Positions 43,673-58,041 of a stretch of DNA of 64,000 bases are shown piece after piece. Under the pieces are notes generated by a model. It saw only the letters and a program-made list of their open reading frames with translations, was not told the DNA's origin and did not search any database. The position numbers were made by a program, and so were the translations under genes. Source of the DNA: Malus domestica (lineage: Eukaryota; Streptophyta; Magnoliopsida; Rosales; Rosaceae); the NCBI RefSeq assembly GCF_042453785.1, contig NC_091665.1:27018501-27082500 (forward strand), written 5' to 3'. Numbering within the stretch: the first letter of the stretch is position 1; each line of letters opens with the position of its first letter.

Positions 43673-45170
43673 ATGGTAATTCTAACTCATCTCTCAAATC
43701 TTGCAATGTACCGATTAGTTGTTTTCCCTTTTCACGTCCTCAAATTTCAATTTCCTAGATTGGGTTGCAAGAAATTAGAATTTTCAGATCTGGGTCCAAT
43801 TAGCAATCGATCATTACTAAACTGGATTCTTTTCGTGTTTCGATTTGTTTTGTGATGAAAAAATTATGGCTTTTTATAGTTGTATAAAAGTACAATGTGA
43901 TCCATCTTTGCCATGCCATTACTCAAAACGATGCAATATTTGTCGGAATTTGTATTTCAGTAAGAAATTTGTGATTTGGACTGGGGTTAAATTGATTAAA
44001 TTTTATTTGGGTTTTTAGTTTAGTTGCTGATCTGATAATGGTTTATGTTGTTAGATTCAATTTGTGCTTCTAATAAGCAGACAAGGAAAAGTGAGGTTGA
44101 CAAAATGGTATTCTCCTTATACCCAAAAGGAAAGAAGTAAGGTATTGTCGATAAATCTCATCTAGTTTTTTGGGTTGTTTAATCGTCGCTAGAATTTATA
44201 ATTCCAAGAAGAATGGCAACATGAACACCTTTAGATTCTTGTTATGAGAATGGCTTACGATTCTCACATTGTTATCACCGTGTGTGTATTAATCTTGCAT
44301 TTTGATAAGGTTCTCCGTGAGCTCAGTGGAGTAATTCTTGCGCGAGGTCCCAAACTCTGTAATTTTGTGGATTGGAGAGGATACAAAGTTGTTTATAAAA
44401 GGTGATGCAGAGAGATGTGATTTTGTTTTTGCTCTTCTAGGGGTAGAATTATTAGTGAGTGGCCTGTCTTAGACTTCCGCTACTGAATTTCTGTGAACGT
44501 GTTTTGCAGATATGCCAGTCTGTATTTCTGCATGTGTATTGATCAAGAAGATAACGAATTAGAGGTCCTTGAAATGATTCATCATTATGTTGAGATTCTC
44601 GACCGATACTTTGGCAGTGTGAGTGATTGCATTATATTCTTCATTTCATTTTGATAAAGGATGTTGTTGTACCGTGTACTAATAATATGTTTATACTTAC
44701 AGGTCTGTGAATTGGATTTGATATTTAACTTCCACAAGGTATGGGTTTAGTGCTTGTCTAAGAGTCGCCTTTTCTGTTTTTCGGAATTGCATTACAAAGG
44801 AGTTGGTTTTTACTGTTTTTGTCCACATGTTTGCCATACCAATGCTAAAATTTGCCAGAGTCCTCATATGACATTTTTCTGATTTATGTTGATATCTGGC
44901 TTGATCGTTTGCTACTGTTCAACATGGTAGGCCTACTATATACTGGATGAAATTTTGATTGCCGGTGAACTTCAAGAATCGAGCAAGAAAACAGTTGCAC
45001 GATTGATAGCTGCACAGGTATAGGTTATTCTTAGATCGGTGCCATTTGTTGTCAAATATTTCCGTCCTCGCTAATTGCATCATATATCTTGGTTCTAGGA
45101 TTCTTTGGTGGAGACTGCAAAAGAGCAGGCTAGTTCGATAAGTAATATAATCGCGCAGGCAACCAAGTAA
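43673..45170 (+). CDS. AP19: AP-1 complex sigma (small) subunit
   Basis: Seven exons give a 161-residue protein. They are 43673-43675, 44055-44141, 44310-44401, 44510-44618, 44703-44738, 44931-45017 and 45099-45170, all with GT-AG introns, and the frame closes exactly. The first exon contributes only the ATG, and the join makes [20 protein letters not shown]. Later segments are [52 protein letters not shown] and [20 protein letters not shown], ending IIAQATK. Length and sequence fit sigma-1 adaptins (161 residues) rather than AP-2 sigma (142). It forms a core with the gamma subunit in AP-1, which selects cargo for clathrin-coated vesicles at the trans-Golgi network/early endosome and binds dileucine signals. 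The gene converges on PHOT2, 950 bases away. Confidence 0.97.
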
Positions 45171-46121
45171 TGGAGAACAAGCATATGGTCACCCTTTGTA
45201 TCAATACACATTGAAGTGTTTCTGTATTAATATTGTTCTTGTTATCGTTATTTTGAAATTTTTTTGTAATAACTGATGTGCGTTTTTGGTTACGTATGCA
45301 GTTTAAGGATTGTACAATGAAATGTTCTCCGATTCGTCGTTGATTATATGTCTTGTGTGGATGGTTTATTCATAGCTTCTGTTCGAGGCATTTTTTGTGC
45401 TTTTTAGAGATGAACATTCTTACATTCTTCCCAAAATCCATCCCAATTGTTTTTTTACTAGAGATAGAGGAAAAATATGTACATTTCTTTTGCATCGCTT
45501 GTCGACAAACTAAAAACGAAATGTTTACCAAAGGCCCCAAAATTTCACAGTACTTGTGTTTAGGGTCTCCCTCAGACAATGGTATGCATTGACAGGGTCA
45601 CTGTGATATGCTAGTGGCTGAAGTACGAAGGCCAACGTTTCACATGTTTCCTTGGGTTGAAAACTTGAAGGTAAATGGAGTCCAATATATAATTAAACAT
45701 GAACTTCAGGGTTTATGGCATGCATTCATATTAACATCATATCTAAGTTGTATTAATTTCAATCTAATTAACATTTATTCGCGGTTAAATATGCTCGCTC
45801 GTTGTAAGTTCTACTTCTCTGTTGGTTTCCTATACAACTTACTGCACCCATCCCAGACACGAACTCACTTATCCGTTTCTTTCCGCCTGAAAGATTTGAA
45901 TTTCATGCTCCGAAGGAGAGGTTTGCTGTACAGGAAGACTGGGGGAAAAGACCTTGTCCTGCAAAGTCGAAAGTAAACATATGAGAGTGTAATAACAACC
46001 AGATACCATACGTTCGATGTCTGTAATGCGAGGACTGCAGTGACGGCTTAACAAAAAATTATACTAAATCAGAAGCAAGTAAGCAAAAACGTAATCTATG
46101 TAAGAGAAATTAAACAGACCT
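45171..46121. other. intergenic between convergent AP-1 sigma and PHOT2
   Basis: This holds the two 3' UTRs and probable poly(A) regions. A few short open frames show no family resemblance. No RNA gene or repeat is recognised. Confidence 0.5.
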
Positions 46122-49100
46122 TTAGAAAATATCCAAATCCGCTAAATTTACAAGGACTCCATCATCTTCCCACGTTATATCCTTGGCCTTTGGATCTCTT
46201 TCAATAGGTTGAAGAGGCGCTTCTAATGGCGGAGGGCTCTGCAGATAGAAAACATACAATTTCGAGACGTAATTGACAGGAAAACTAGAACTTAATTGCC
46301 TTCATCAGATTACTAAGAATTCAAATCCTGGATGGGCTCTCTCCATCGCTATTGGTATTTAGAAACCGGTTTTTCAATTTATCATCAAACAATGATGGAT
46401 GTATCCCTACCATGCAACGAATCAAAGGCCAATTAATTCCACGGAAGAAAGGATGTTGCTTGATTTCATTTGCACCAGTATTGGATCCTAAACGTGCGTC
46501 TGGGTCTCTCTGCAACAATGCATTTATCAACTGCCGTGCTGCAAGGCTAACCTGGAACATCAAGTAATGTTAGCGGGTGCACAATTAGCTCGAAGCTTCA
46601 AATAATGACTATACAAACGCAATATTAAAACTTCATCCATCTTTAGACCGCAAGGTCCAAAATGACAGAATAGATGCACAGTTCAATCTTAGATATACCG
46701 GAATACTGCCTGGAAACGTGAGATCTTTGTGCAGGATGTTGGTGAACGTCCTCTGCCTATTTTTACCCCTGAAAGGTGTACGGCCATACAGCATCTCATA
46801 CAACAAAATACCTGAATTCCAAACATAAACAAAAGCATTAGTGATAAAATGTACTGCAGCTCTACAAAGAAAGTAGGAGCTACCCAGTAGGGCGGGAAGA
46901 ACTCCATGATAACATGATTGGAAATTTTTATTATATGCACACTTTTGAATACCAAAGTAATTTTCAAAGTAGTGGTACTTGAAAAATTGATTCCTTCATA
47001 AGCATTAGTAAGAATTTCGGTGAAATTTAATGCTTACCAAGAGCCCACCAATCAATAGCACTGCTGTGGCCTGCACCAGTAATAATTTCCTGAAATCAAG
47101 CACCTTAAGAACTTTGAAAATATATAGGCAGACAAAACAATTATCATTACTGTAGTCTGTAACAATATAGCTGACCAGATTTGTAGTAATACAAGTATTT
47201 CAGAACATGACATACAAAATGTCAGCGCCAGTTAGCATGGTTCGAAGCACATGCATACATTTTACTGTTGATGAAAAGATCATGATGTGTTTTGATCCTG
47301 AGTTCCATGTAGTGACTACGCATGAAAATGTTTTCTGAGGTGTTAACCAATATTATAGAACCATACGAAAACAAGGCATGCCCCTCTATCTAATACGCTA
47401 ATAAAAATATTGAAAGTAGGATGACCTAAAACCATAATGGAAAGGGATCACCGTACAGGAGCAATGTACTCTTCAGTTCCAACAAATGAATTTGATTGTG
47501 TGACTGGTTCTGCAACAAATGTTGGTGGTGGTTGACTCCTCGATCTTCTTCTCTTGTTAGGCGATTGATGCCTTATAATCTGTGCAATGGAAAAAACTAT
47601 ATAATAACAAATAAGAAGAGTACGTCTGTAAAGAGAGAAGCGAGGATTGTGATTTTGTACCAGGGGTTTACATGATGTCATAAACGACAAATCAAAATCT
47701 GTTAAGACAATATGCCCATCCTTATGGAGTAAAATATTTTCAGGCTTAAGGTCGCGATATACTATTCCTGTAAGAAGCCACAGGCATAGTCAGCAAAAAA
47801 GCAAGAGGACTGAGATGTCCATCATAAATGACACCAATATGTTATAATCAGTCAATCCTGGGTTGGATTCCCGTGCTTCAAATGCTAATCCTTATACTCA
47901 GGGAATAACTCACATTACATCTGATTATAGTTTGTGTCAGGAAAATTAACTAAACAGTATATGTTAACCACAGGATTTGGGAAGAACACCAATAAGTTCA
48001 CGAGGTTTTCTTCCCATTTTTTATTAGACTAGAAAACAATTAGAAAGAATATTGAATAGAGAAGTGGAGCACAGAAAATGTTCATATCATTTAATCAAAA
48101 TACCTAGACAGTGAAGATATTCCAATGCAATAACCACCTCTGCCGCATAGAACCTGGCATATAATGAAAGTTAAAACAATAATCTTTTGAGAATACATCT
48201 ACTTTATAGATGGTTAAAACATTGACTGTAGAAAGTCTGCAATCAACCTAATAGTAAAAAGTCTGCAATTCATATGTACCAAACATCAATTTCTGCTTCA
48301 CATGACCAGAGGTCCACCGTCCACAACAATGAATAAAAGTGTTAGCTACCAGCGGTTGTGGACACGGTTATGCCCAAGGGTAGCCCTGTCTCCACCCATC
48401 TTTTGAAATCTACCTTAACAGAATTGGGGTGCATATGGTTTCGTCACATTTTAAACCTAAGTAGGGCTTTAGCCTGCTGAAAATTTTGTTCCATGACTGG
48501 TACCAGTTCGTAAGAGGAAATTGAAATTATAATAAATCTTTTCCATCAACCAAATAGTACAATGCATCTCTTACAAAACATGGATCATTATCTTCTGCAG
48601 CTTAACTTTCGATCCTTAGTTATATCACAAACAAATCCAATAGTTATCATTAACTTTCATCATTAGCAAAATAGAAAGCATACACAACCGCATTTGGATT
48701 CGTGTTGAATGTCAATCAACACAAAGCACAGCATCTCTCCCTAGAAATTACTGAACTGTAGTTGAATTCCACACAAGCAAGAGTTTAAAGTAGCAAAATC
48801 AGATTAATGTTTTCCTATCATTAAATCCAATCAATAGTGGGTAAAGTGGTAGCTTTAATTTGGTACCAAGAGATGTTAAGAGTACAAAAGTAAAAGTACC
48901 TCGCAGATTCCTCCTTAAATAATTTCATCGGCTGCTTGTCAAGTAAAGCAAATAACTCTCCACCACTGCAAAAGTCTGATATCAAACAAACGTGTGTGGA
49001 AGTCTGAGGAGATGAAAAAAAAATCAGTATACTTGAACTTATACCATTAGTCAGCAAATTAGAAACTTTCAAGCTGCATAAATGAAGCTTGAAGACAATT

Positions 49101-52100
49101 AACCAACTTATTACAACTCTCTTTGAACCCTGTTTTGTCTTCTTTTCCATAGGAATTATAGAGCCAACACCAACGTAGTCAAAAGTCAAATGCAGTCCAT
49201 AAACGATTGTAGATTTGAGACACAGAGTCCAGATATCTATTTTTACTTGTCAAGCTTGCCAAGCATATGACAGGTCATGGCTGGATTACTTGTATAACAG
49301 ACACCAATTCGAGAATAGTAGAAATATCATGTTGTATGTGTGATAATCCCCTTGAAGAAATACTGATATGTTATTAAACTTGGCCTTGTAAGTTCGATGA
49401 ACTGTATAAGTTGGCCCTCCAACTAAAAAGAGAAATCCAATCTCCTCTTTCATTTATTTGAATTCTACAAGAATAATTCCTTTGTAAAACATGTACAATC
49501 ATTAGAAGGAACAGTGTCTGTCTGTCCTCTAATGTTGTTGCAACATAGGTTTAGCTTTTCGGGGTTAAGATAGCATTCACTAACAAGAAGATATATTTGA
49601 TTTAGATAATATAGAGGATTGAACTGACTCCCAATCAGATATGTCTATGCTTATTAGTGCACATGCATATGCATGCATGGATGTATCCAAAATATTCACA
49701 TGCAGAATTACCTCAAATGAGGTGTACAGTGTGGGAAGAAAAGGATGGTCGAGTAGCGAAATTATCTCCCTCTCAATGCATGCTCGGTGAACCTGTAATA
49801 TAAAATAGCAATATGTGACCCTCAGAATAAATAAAGATGTTATACTGGTTATGCACAAACAAACATGGGCATCCATATGTGTATGTGTGAAAATACCACA
49901 CATGTGCAATCAAGAGCCAGACATGCAAAGGCGCACAAGTGACACATTCATGCACAAAATTGCAAAGCTCCTTTTCTGGACACCGCTGAGATGTATGCTT
50001 ATTCACTGCTGAAGAATGCAGCTGTTCACTTATGTGTTCATACCTTGTTACGGTTCAACATTATTGACTTCTCCATTGCCTTCATAGCATACAGTTCACC
50101 TGTACCTTGTAGTTCCACCAAATGTACACTGCAAAAATACCATAGTAACGTAACTGAAAATTAGAGATCCAGAAGCTAGATAATGAATATTTTTTTGTAT
50201 GCACTGTATAAACAATTGCCTAATAACCTGAATATAAATACAATTTTAGACGAAGAAATGACAACAATAACCGTAGCTGAACACCACTCAATTACATACA
50301 TCATCAACGGTGAATAAATTGCACTACCTTCCAGTATCACCGCATCCCAATGGTTTTATGGGCTTAAAATGATGTAGACCAATTTTTTCACCGCGAGCAG
50401 TAATCTATAGAAAATGAATAAGATTATTAAAAAGACATTAGTGATGGAGACAGCTTATACAAAAACTTGTGAAGCTCATAAACACTATATCTTGATTCTC
50501 AACACCATCAAGAAGTAACTGTAACTTGTGGTGGCCTAGAGACTACAGAAACTAAAATACATGTCAACACCACCACAATGCAACTCAATGGTAAATAAGA
50601 AAGCTAAAACATCTGAATGCTGAATATAAGTAATAGCGATGTTAGTCAAAACACTACAAGTAATATCACTTGACAATTAAATTTAAATTGCCTGTATGTC
50701 TATCTACCTCAGCTAAAAGAGAAAGAAAGTTATAAATATGAATCCGGATAGCCAGTTTAAGAAAGTTATAAATATGAATCCAGATAGCCAGTTTAAGTAG
50801 ACTAATAAAATTCTTAACCTAGAGTACATGAAGTTTAACACAAAAATATTATTTGAAAAATGGATTGATACCTCCCGTATTGCTGTCCAAGAAGGATTTT
50901 CCCTTTTGTGAGGCCTTGGGAAGACAGGCTGAGAATGAATTGCCCATAAATCTTCTGGTTTCTAAATAATTGATATAATATAAAAGTTGCATCAGCTATA
51001 GTTCCAAATTACAGCCATAAAGATATTAGATCCCATCATTGCATAAAAGATGTAGCAACCAAAAATGAAATGAAGTGTAAAATTATTAAAATCACAGATA
51101 TTTTACATTATTTTTCAATACCAATTATTAACCCAATCTGAATCTGAAATATCTCAATAGAATATATTTAAATGTTTATTTAGTTTAGAAAATACAACCG
51201 ATCAACTCATTGGACATTTTAACTCAGCGCAAAAAGAGTACCTTACCAAGTTGGCATCAGGAAGTTCTCGAACAGCCTCATCAACATTGTGTGCTGTAGC
51301 TTTGACCTGATAATATAGAAAAAAACACTTAAACATCAGCAGTAGTACATGAAAAAGGTATTAAATATACATCAATGAGACCAGTGATAAGACTATGCCA
51401 AACATGGATTGAAAATGTGCTGATGTGAGATCATAGAACGAAAGGTTCATCAGTTTTAAAAGCATCTATTTATTGCTCATCTTGTCCATGATAACAAATG
51501 CCCAAAACCGTAAGTATTTTCTTTCTAAAATGCAGTGTATGTTGAAAAGTGAAAACAAGTTTATTACCTAGCAATCTACTTCTCCTTTTTTATCTCTCTC
51601 AATTAATTGGGCCATATGCTGAATGATCAGGCTATTGAAATATATATTCAATTTCTAGCCAACTTCCAAAACAATTGGCATTGCTTTGAAAAGATATTCT
51701 TCTGACTATTTAGAACTGTCACATTAGGAAGGCATCAGCATCATGACTACAACAGTACATAAATAATTAAGTTCTATAGACAGCATTCAAATAATAGGAA
51801 AATAATTACCAATTTAGAACCTTCTAGCTCTGTGGTCTCTGATAGGCGATTTCGCAGAGGTTCCACATGACCACTCCCATCCAGTTGGACACCAATGAAA
51901 TATTGAAGTTCACCCTATAAAAATTAAAATCAACTCAACCAAAATAAGGTATGCAGGAGAATTTGATCAGAAACAAGTTTGAACCTACAATAAGAATCAC
52001 AAAGTTACCTTCTGGTCACGCATGGGCTGCAAATGAAATAAATTCCAAAACTTTTTTCCTGCAATTCAAGAAATGATAACCATTAGGAAACGAAGATGTA

Positions 52101-55100
52101 ACGCAAAACCTCCAAAACAAACGAAGCAAGTTAAACAGAAAAAGAATTTATACACCACATGGCACTTGGCAATCAAATGTCATTTATATTCTTGTCTTCC
52201 AGCCGGCATGAACCAGCAATTCAATTAACTGGCATTATAGATATGTACAGCATCAGAAATTCCAAGGCTGCTTACCACTCTTTGTATAGTTGATCAACTG
52301 TACAGTAATTTCCCTTTGTTCTCTAATGGCATCTCTTATCTTTGCGACAGTAGCTTGATCTGTTTCAGGTCCCTGGAGAAAACTATGAAACAGATAAAGA
52401 AGATTAAATTCCTATTGCCATCTCTAATAAAGTTTCTCATACAAATGAACAATATACTAGATAGGGGGAATAGATAGCAACAATGACAAGTAAGTCTTAA
52501 TTCTAATTTCATACGATTCATATTAGATAGGGGAAATTGGACTAAGAGTCTAAGTTACCTAATTGATAATTATAAATGGATAACAAGAATACAATATAAC
52601 ATGCTTAAGTTAAACAGCAGGAAGTAAATGACCTTGTTAAGAAAAATGCATAAATAGAGTACACTTCCTACCGACAATTTCTTCCCAAAATTTCTTCACG
52701 GGTATATTCTGTCAGTTCTAAGAAGCTATCAGATGCAAATATCTGCACAGAAAAGAGTCAAAAGACTATTAAACTCATTTTCAAATATAACATGCACCAT
52801 GCTTAAACCATACATTTTAATTCGAGTAATTTTTCAGTGAAAACCTTGATGCTTCTTAAGTGCATAATAAAGGAAAATGCGAACTGAATCTTCCTTGGGA
52901 ATAGTAGTATTAATGACAGTGAGCAATCTTGTTCCGGCACGCATTACCAGTACAGGAAAGCAAGCAAGTAAAATGAACTAACTCTATTATCACCTATCAT
53001 ATGCAGTGATCCGCAGTCTGCAGCTAGATATCTTAGAAAAAGAACTACACACCTCAAATGCTCTCTTATATGCTTGAAATTGAGTTTGGCTTGCAAGATG
53101 CAATATAAGTTGGATAGAGAAACTACAAGAAAATTGTAGATCAAATTTCAAAAAGTTGGTGCTAGAAAACAACAAATCAACAACTGAACTTACTCTGTGT
53201 GAGTAAAAATCATTAGTTATGGCTCTAAGTAGTTACATGAGGTTGTATAATGTGGGATCCTCAGCATAGTGCATTCATGTGGTAGTGCAACATCAATTTA
53301 GAGAGGTGGAAAATGAAAATTGGAATATATTTAAATAAGAGTGAGACTGGAAGAAAGTTGCATATTAAAAATAATTATTCTTACAATGGGGCAATCTGGA
53401 ATTCTAGGATCACTAATCACAAAGTTCTTTTCAATGCGTTCCAATGTGGTTGCCAAGTCAATTCCTTGGCGTATATCCCTTTCTCTTTCAGTACCATCCC
53501 AATTGTCAGAGGGCTCTATATCTGTGGTCATCAAAACCTCCGGTTCAATAATAGGTTCTTTTTCATGCCTGCTTGCAGAGCTTAGAGACCGTGTTTTAAA
53601 TCTGCAAGAGAACATCAAACACCTGATCAAATGGTGGTCAAACTAACTTTAAATGTAACTTTTAAATATTGAAATACGGGGAATATAGCATTAAACACTG
53701 GTGAACAATTACAATTTGGATTTGAAAATAGAATGTACTCACCCAATAGAGGAAGTGCGTCCTGACTTTCGAGATATTTTGCCAGCATCAATAGGAGAGC
53801 TCATGCTGCGAAATTTATCGCCTTTCACATCCGATTGAGGAGTTTGTCTACCAGGTGTACTCATACTTGCAGTTGCAGCAGATTTAGGCAGAACATAATC
53901 AGCGTTGAGGCTGTCCTGCTCCTCATGAATGCTGGCAGTGTCATGACTCACATCCTGGATGTGAGAACGTGGATGTCTTACTGTTTGGACAACTTCCGTA
54001 ATGGAGCCTAACGCCGTCTCCTTCTGGCGAGCTGATCCATAAACAACACAATTCCATTAGAAATGAAGTAAGACAACCATTTAAAACTCCGAAAATTAAC
54101 CAATTTAGCTTACAATCATAGCGGATTAGCGACTTCGGCAATCCATTCGGCCTCAGTGCCCTGTCATTCACCCCTTCTGTGTACTTGCTGACCTCAACCT
54201 GCATTCTGCAAAATCAATAACTGTTTATGTTTACTAGAATGCTCAAAATTCTTCGAAAGAAAAAAAAAAACTAACTAACTAACTAACTTGCATTAAAATC
54301 AATACGTAGCATTCAAAATAAAAAATAAATCATAAAATTCAGAAGTTTGGGGACTGACCCAATAAATTTGATGGTGTTTCCTTTCTCATCTTTGATTGGG
54401 GTAATGGTGAGAAGATTCCAGAAGGGAGTTCCATCTTTCTTGTAGTTGAAGAGCCTACCGCAGTAGCTTTTCCCGGTCTTGACTGCGTCTCGGATTTTCG
54501 CCACTTCGTTCCGGTCCGTTTCCGGTCCCTGAAGAAATCGGCTGCACCCAAAACATCACAATTTTAGGGCACCAATTTGTTTCCTTTCTTTTCGATCTCT
54601 TCTTCTTGGCGAAGGTGGAGCCACACATTGTGGTTAATTGAAACTCGGACCAGAAATTTTGACCGAAATTGAACGAAACCCTAAAATTACAGAAGGGGAT
54701 GAACTGAACTGAACTGAAAGGAGTGCGGTTGCGCGGTAATTATGTCCTGATTTCAACTCACTGTGTATTTATAGCAGCTGTTTGGTTTAGCCTAAAACGA
54801 CGGCGGGGGTGCAAGAAATAAATGACAGTAACCCAAAATAAAATGTTGGTTTTATCTACGCACCACTCTCAATTTCAGCAGTCGAATTGAATACATTAAA
54901 CATGATCAAATAATAAAAATTAATAAATTATATGTAGAAGATAAAAATAGTGTGTAGGTAGCACCACTGGAAAAGAATCATAGAAGGACCCTTTATCATC
55001 ACCACCACTAATTATAGGATAACTCATTATGACATGTTACGTTGTCAAATTACCATCTATTGAAACAAAAACAATATGTCTAAGAAATGGTCCAAATTGA

Positions 55101-55830
55101 TACTCAGACATGCATATCAAACTATATTACCGCATAATTATCAACGTCACCATACATTGAAGTTGTTTAAATTAACAATTTAACAACATAACATGTTAGA
55201 CTGTGTGATCGTATAATTTTCCAACACATCTAGGCAAACCAAAATATGCTAAAAATTAGTAACATACCAGTTCCTGCCAATGACCTCCTTCGAAGAGTAC
55301 CCAGTCATCCCAAAGAAGCCACTACTAGCATACATAATTGGGCAATCAGGTTTTGTGGCATCAGAAACAACAAAAGTCTGCTGAAGTGTTGACAGAGCTG
55401 CCTTCAACTCATTAGATACCCTAGGAATATTTCCCATCTCACCCCCATAATTTGAGTCCTCAGAACTCCTTGCAGATGAATCAAATCTCCCCGATGAAGT
55501 TTTCCTTCCAGATACGCCCGTGAAGCTTCCTTCTCCAATGTCTGATGATTTCACGACCACCCCCCACTCAGCTGTTCTTGCTGCTATTGTTTCCTTCTCT
55601 GTGATAATCTGGTTGTTGCCGGAATTGGAAGCATACCCTCCATTTGAACCAGTGGCAGAAGTGCTTTTAAGATCAGCCGAAGCCTGATCAGTTCCGAATG
55701 CCATCCACTTGTTGATGGAATCCCTTCTACCAGCTGGAGCAGAAGTGCTTCCTGATCCACTTTCCACAATATCAGCAGCTTGCTTGTTGCTAGGGTTTGC
55801 TCCAACATCTTTCAGATTCAAGACCTCCAT
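46122..55830 (-). CDS. PHOT2: phototropin 2, blue-light receptor kinase
   Basis: Twenty-two coding exons run leftward from 55830 ([14 protein letters not shown]) to a TAA at 46122-46124. The junctions keep the frame and give 958 residues. Exons: 55830-55268, 54541-54359, 54205-54114, 54031-53743, 53601-53385, 52742-52672, 52382-52276, 52058-52009, 51914-51810, 51306-51247, 50961-50872, 50404-50328, 50128-50044, 49792-49712, 49003-48900, 48153-48104, 47767-47661, 47579-47457, 47089-47038, 46811-46699, 46551-46411, 46238-46122. LOV1 has NCRFLQG with flavin-adduct Cys188 made across an exon junction; LOV2 has NCRFLQG with Cys471. The AGC-VIII kinase has GCGDTGS (629), YRDLKPEN (Asp747) and DFD, with an insert before GTEEYIAPE. 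It binds FMN at the plasma membrane and controls phototropism, chloroplast avoidance and stomatal opening. Choice of PHOT2 over PHOT1 rests on the N-terminus and moderate linker length. Confidence 0.95.
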
Positions 55831-55851
55831 TGGAAACAGAAAATCCACCAC

Positions 55852-56560
55852 CTGTCATCATTTAATTTAAATTTTCAAAAATTGTTGGAGAATGGTCCAT
55901 ACCAAATTTGTAAATGTAATCATTAAAACATATCGCTTAACTCAGATTTTATAAATTTCACAAACCAATAAAAAAAAATATTAACAAATAGAATGTTAAA
56001 TTACATATGTTGCTCAAGCTAAGAACGTAATCTATAAGCTCGTTTCTCACAAACAGCGTCAAAGCGTTCAAACTTCAGCAAAGTACTCCGCAGCTAAAGT
56101 TCATCAAGAATTTGCTATTTTTCAAGCGCAGAGTGCAGTGGAAAACAATCAAACATCACTCATCATTCATCAATTACCATAATTCAAAGTACTAGAGATT
56201 AGCAGGCAAAGAAATTAACTGAAAAATGAAACTTTGCATGGAAGGACCTGCTCGAAAATCGAGTTTGATGTCTCAGAATATAAAGTTTTCACTGAGCTTT
56301 GACGGCAATGAAGGCAGCCATGCCCAGTTCCAACAAATCGACAAAAATGGCAGATTTCATAAGAACCACCAGTCCTGATGAATTACATAATCTGTTCCTC
56401 TGCGATCGTCTCTACCGTACGGTATCAGATATAATGTAAAAACTAAAAAGGTTTGTACTTGTGGTAGGTTTTTTTTTCTATATATGGGGCTGGTGCATTG
56501 CTGCAAAGATGGGAAAAGAGATAGAGAGGAAGATAAAGCTCTTGTCCTGAGGTTATTGCT
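55852..56560 (-). promoter_or_regulatory. PHOT2 5' UTR intron and promoter
   Basis: The first coding exon starts with an acceptor, GATGACAG at about 55859-55852, 22 bases before the ATG, so a leader intron is present. Its donor is not certain; CAG|GTCCTT near 56247 is possible. A TATA-like CATATATAG on the minus strand at 56479-56487 would place transcription start near 56450. Confidence 0.5.
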
Positions 56561-56707
56561 CAATAAATATGACCCCCAAATTTCCCAAACCGTATCAAAC
56601 GTGCATATGGTGAGATATTGGAAAGCTGCTTTTCATCACAACTTTTGTTTTTAACTGTGTAACACTAATACCGTCACGCGATATTATTACTTCACTCATA
56701 TTTTTTA

Positions 56708-56854
56708 GGGAGTTTTAACAAAACACTGCTGGTACTGTTCACTTTTAATATAAAAAAACCACATTTTTACCTTTAACTGGCACTATTCACTATACCTTTA
56801 AAAATGACTTTTCGTTAAAAGAGAAATTTTTTTGAACTTTTCGTTAGTTTTTCT
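56708..56854 (+). mobile_element. MITE, 9-bp-TSD family (copy f)
   Basis: This 147-bp element is flanked by perfect TATTTTTTA on both sides (56699-56707 and 56855-56863). The blocks are gggagttttaacaaaacact, 'ccacatttttacc', 'actattcactatacc' and 'gaacttttcgttagtttttc'. It is one of two copies with exact 9-bp duplications, which point to a Mutator-type transposase. Confidence 0.9.
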
Positions 56855-56863
56855 TATTTTTTA

Positions 56864-58033
56864 ATCATTAATACTCACACCGTTATTTACTATTACCAAT
56901 TCAGTCGTATCATAACACATGTATTTTTTATGGGAAACCTTTTTTCTCCGTTTATGCACCTTTGTTTGTTTCTAGTCTTTGAAATTTATGATCCTTATTT
57001 CTTCCATATGAGAAGAATAAAGACGTTCAGGAATCACTTCCTTGTTTATTAATAATATAATCCTTCCATAAAATATCAGTTATATCGTAAGATGTGGATT
57101 AACAATACTTTGTCACAACATGAACAGTTTGGATATGTGTAAGACTGTGTAGAGACCATAGGTTTTTTCCCATTTATCCAATCATTTTTCTACATGTAAG
57201 TTGATTTGTCACATTTGATTTGCCTTCCTTGTGGGATAAAGACTATAAATGCGCGGAGACCTCAATGATAAATGCAGATGGGAACAGGCTAGATGAGAGG
57301 TGAAGAAATATGGGGCCAGAAAAGACCAATATTGAGGTATTATATATAGTTGAGGATAGGATAGTGTTATCCATACATTCTTTTTTTTAACTTATCACAC
57401 ATTTTCCGTTAATTTATGTATTTTGATCTTTTTCAATTATTTGATCCGACAGCCGAAAACTGAAAAAGACGTGTAAAAAATTAAAAAAATGTGTAGATAG
57501 TACCATTCAGAAGATATACAGATTTCGCCACAGATTTCGCCATCACTTTTATAAATTTGTTTGTAGTCTTGCTTGCTCATGTACAAAATGTGTGGCATCA
57601 GAGAATGCTTGCTACGCCAACTAGCCAAGGACCACACTATAACAAAGGGGCTTGCAAGCTTCCACGCACCCACAAATACACGTATGCGAGTCCACTCTAT
57701 GAATCGGATTAGGAGAAAAAGTAAATCATTTTAGCACTGACGTTTTCTCTTTCTGCACTTATTTCTTTGTTTTGTCTCTTATTCTTTTTTGAATTTATTA
57801 AATCTAACTACTAGAAAAGAAAATGAGTGTAGGGAAAAAGAAAGCGAGTATATTGTTTTCCATAAGAAAATAACATTTTTGTACGCGCACGTCTCAACTC
57901 TTCACATGATTTATATCTCATATTAAGAGTGAGATACAACATGAGGATATAAAACCGTTTTAGGAAAGGAAAAAAAATTGGATATAATGGGATATCTCTC
58001 TTTTCTTTATGTATTATAACGTGAGTGGATCAC
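56864..58033. other. intergenic, nothing recognised
   Basis: AT-rich DNA upstream of PHOT2 with no gene, RNA or clear repeat. Confidence 0.4.
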
Positions 58034-58041
58034 ATGATGAG

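Noticed and set aside
45608-45976. 122-residue plus-strand frame between AP-1 sigma and PHOT2
   Set aside because: It lies in the convergent 3' region, begins in the tail of one gene and shows no recognisable motif; composition looks like non-coding DNA.
53313-53646. Plus-strand frames across PHOT2 exon 6
   Set aside because: They oppose a well-supported PHOT2 exon and show no family resemblance.
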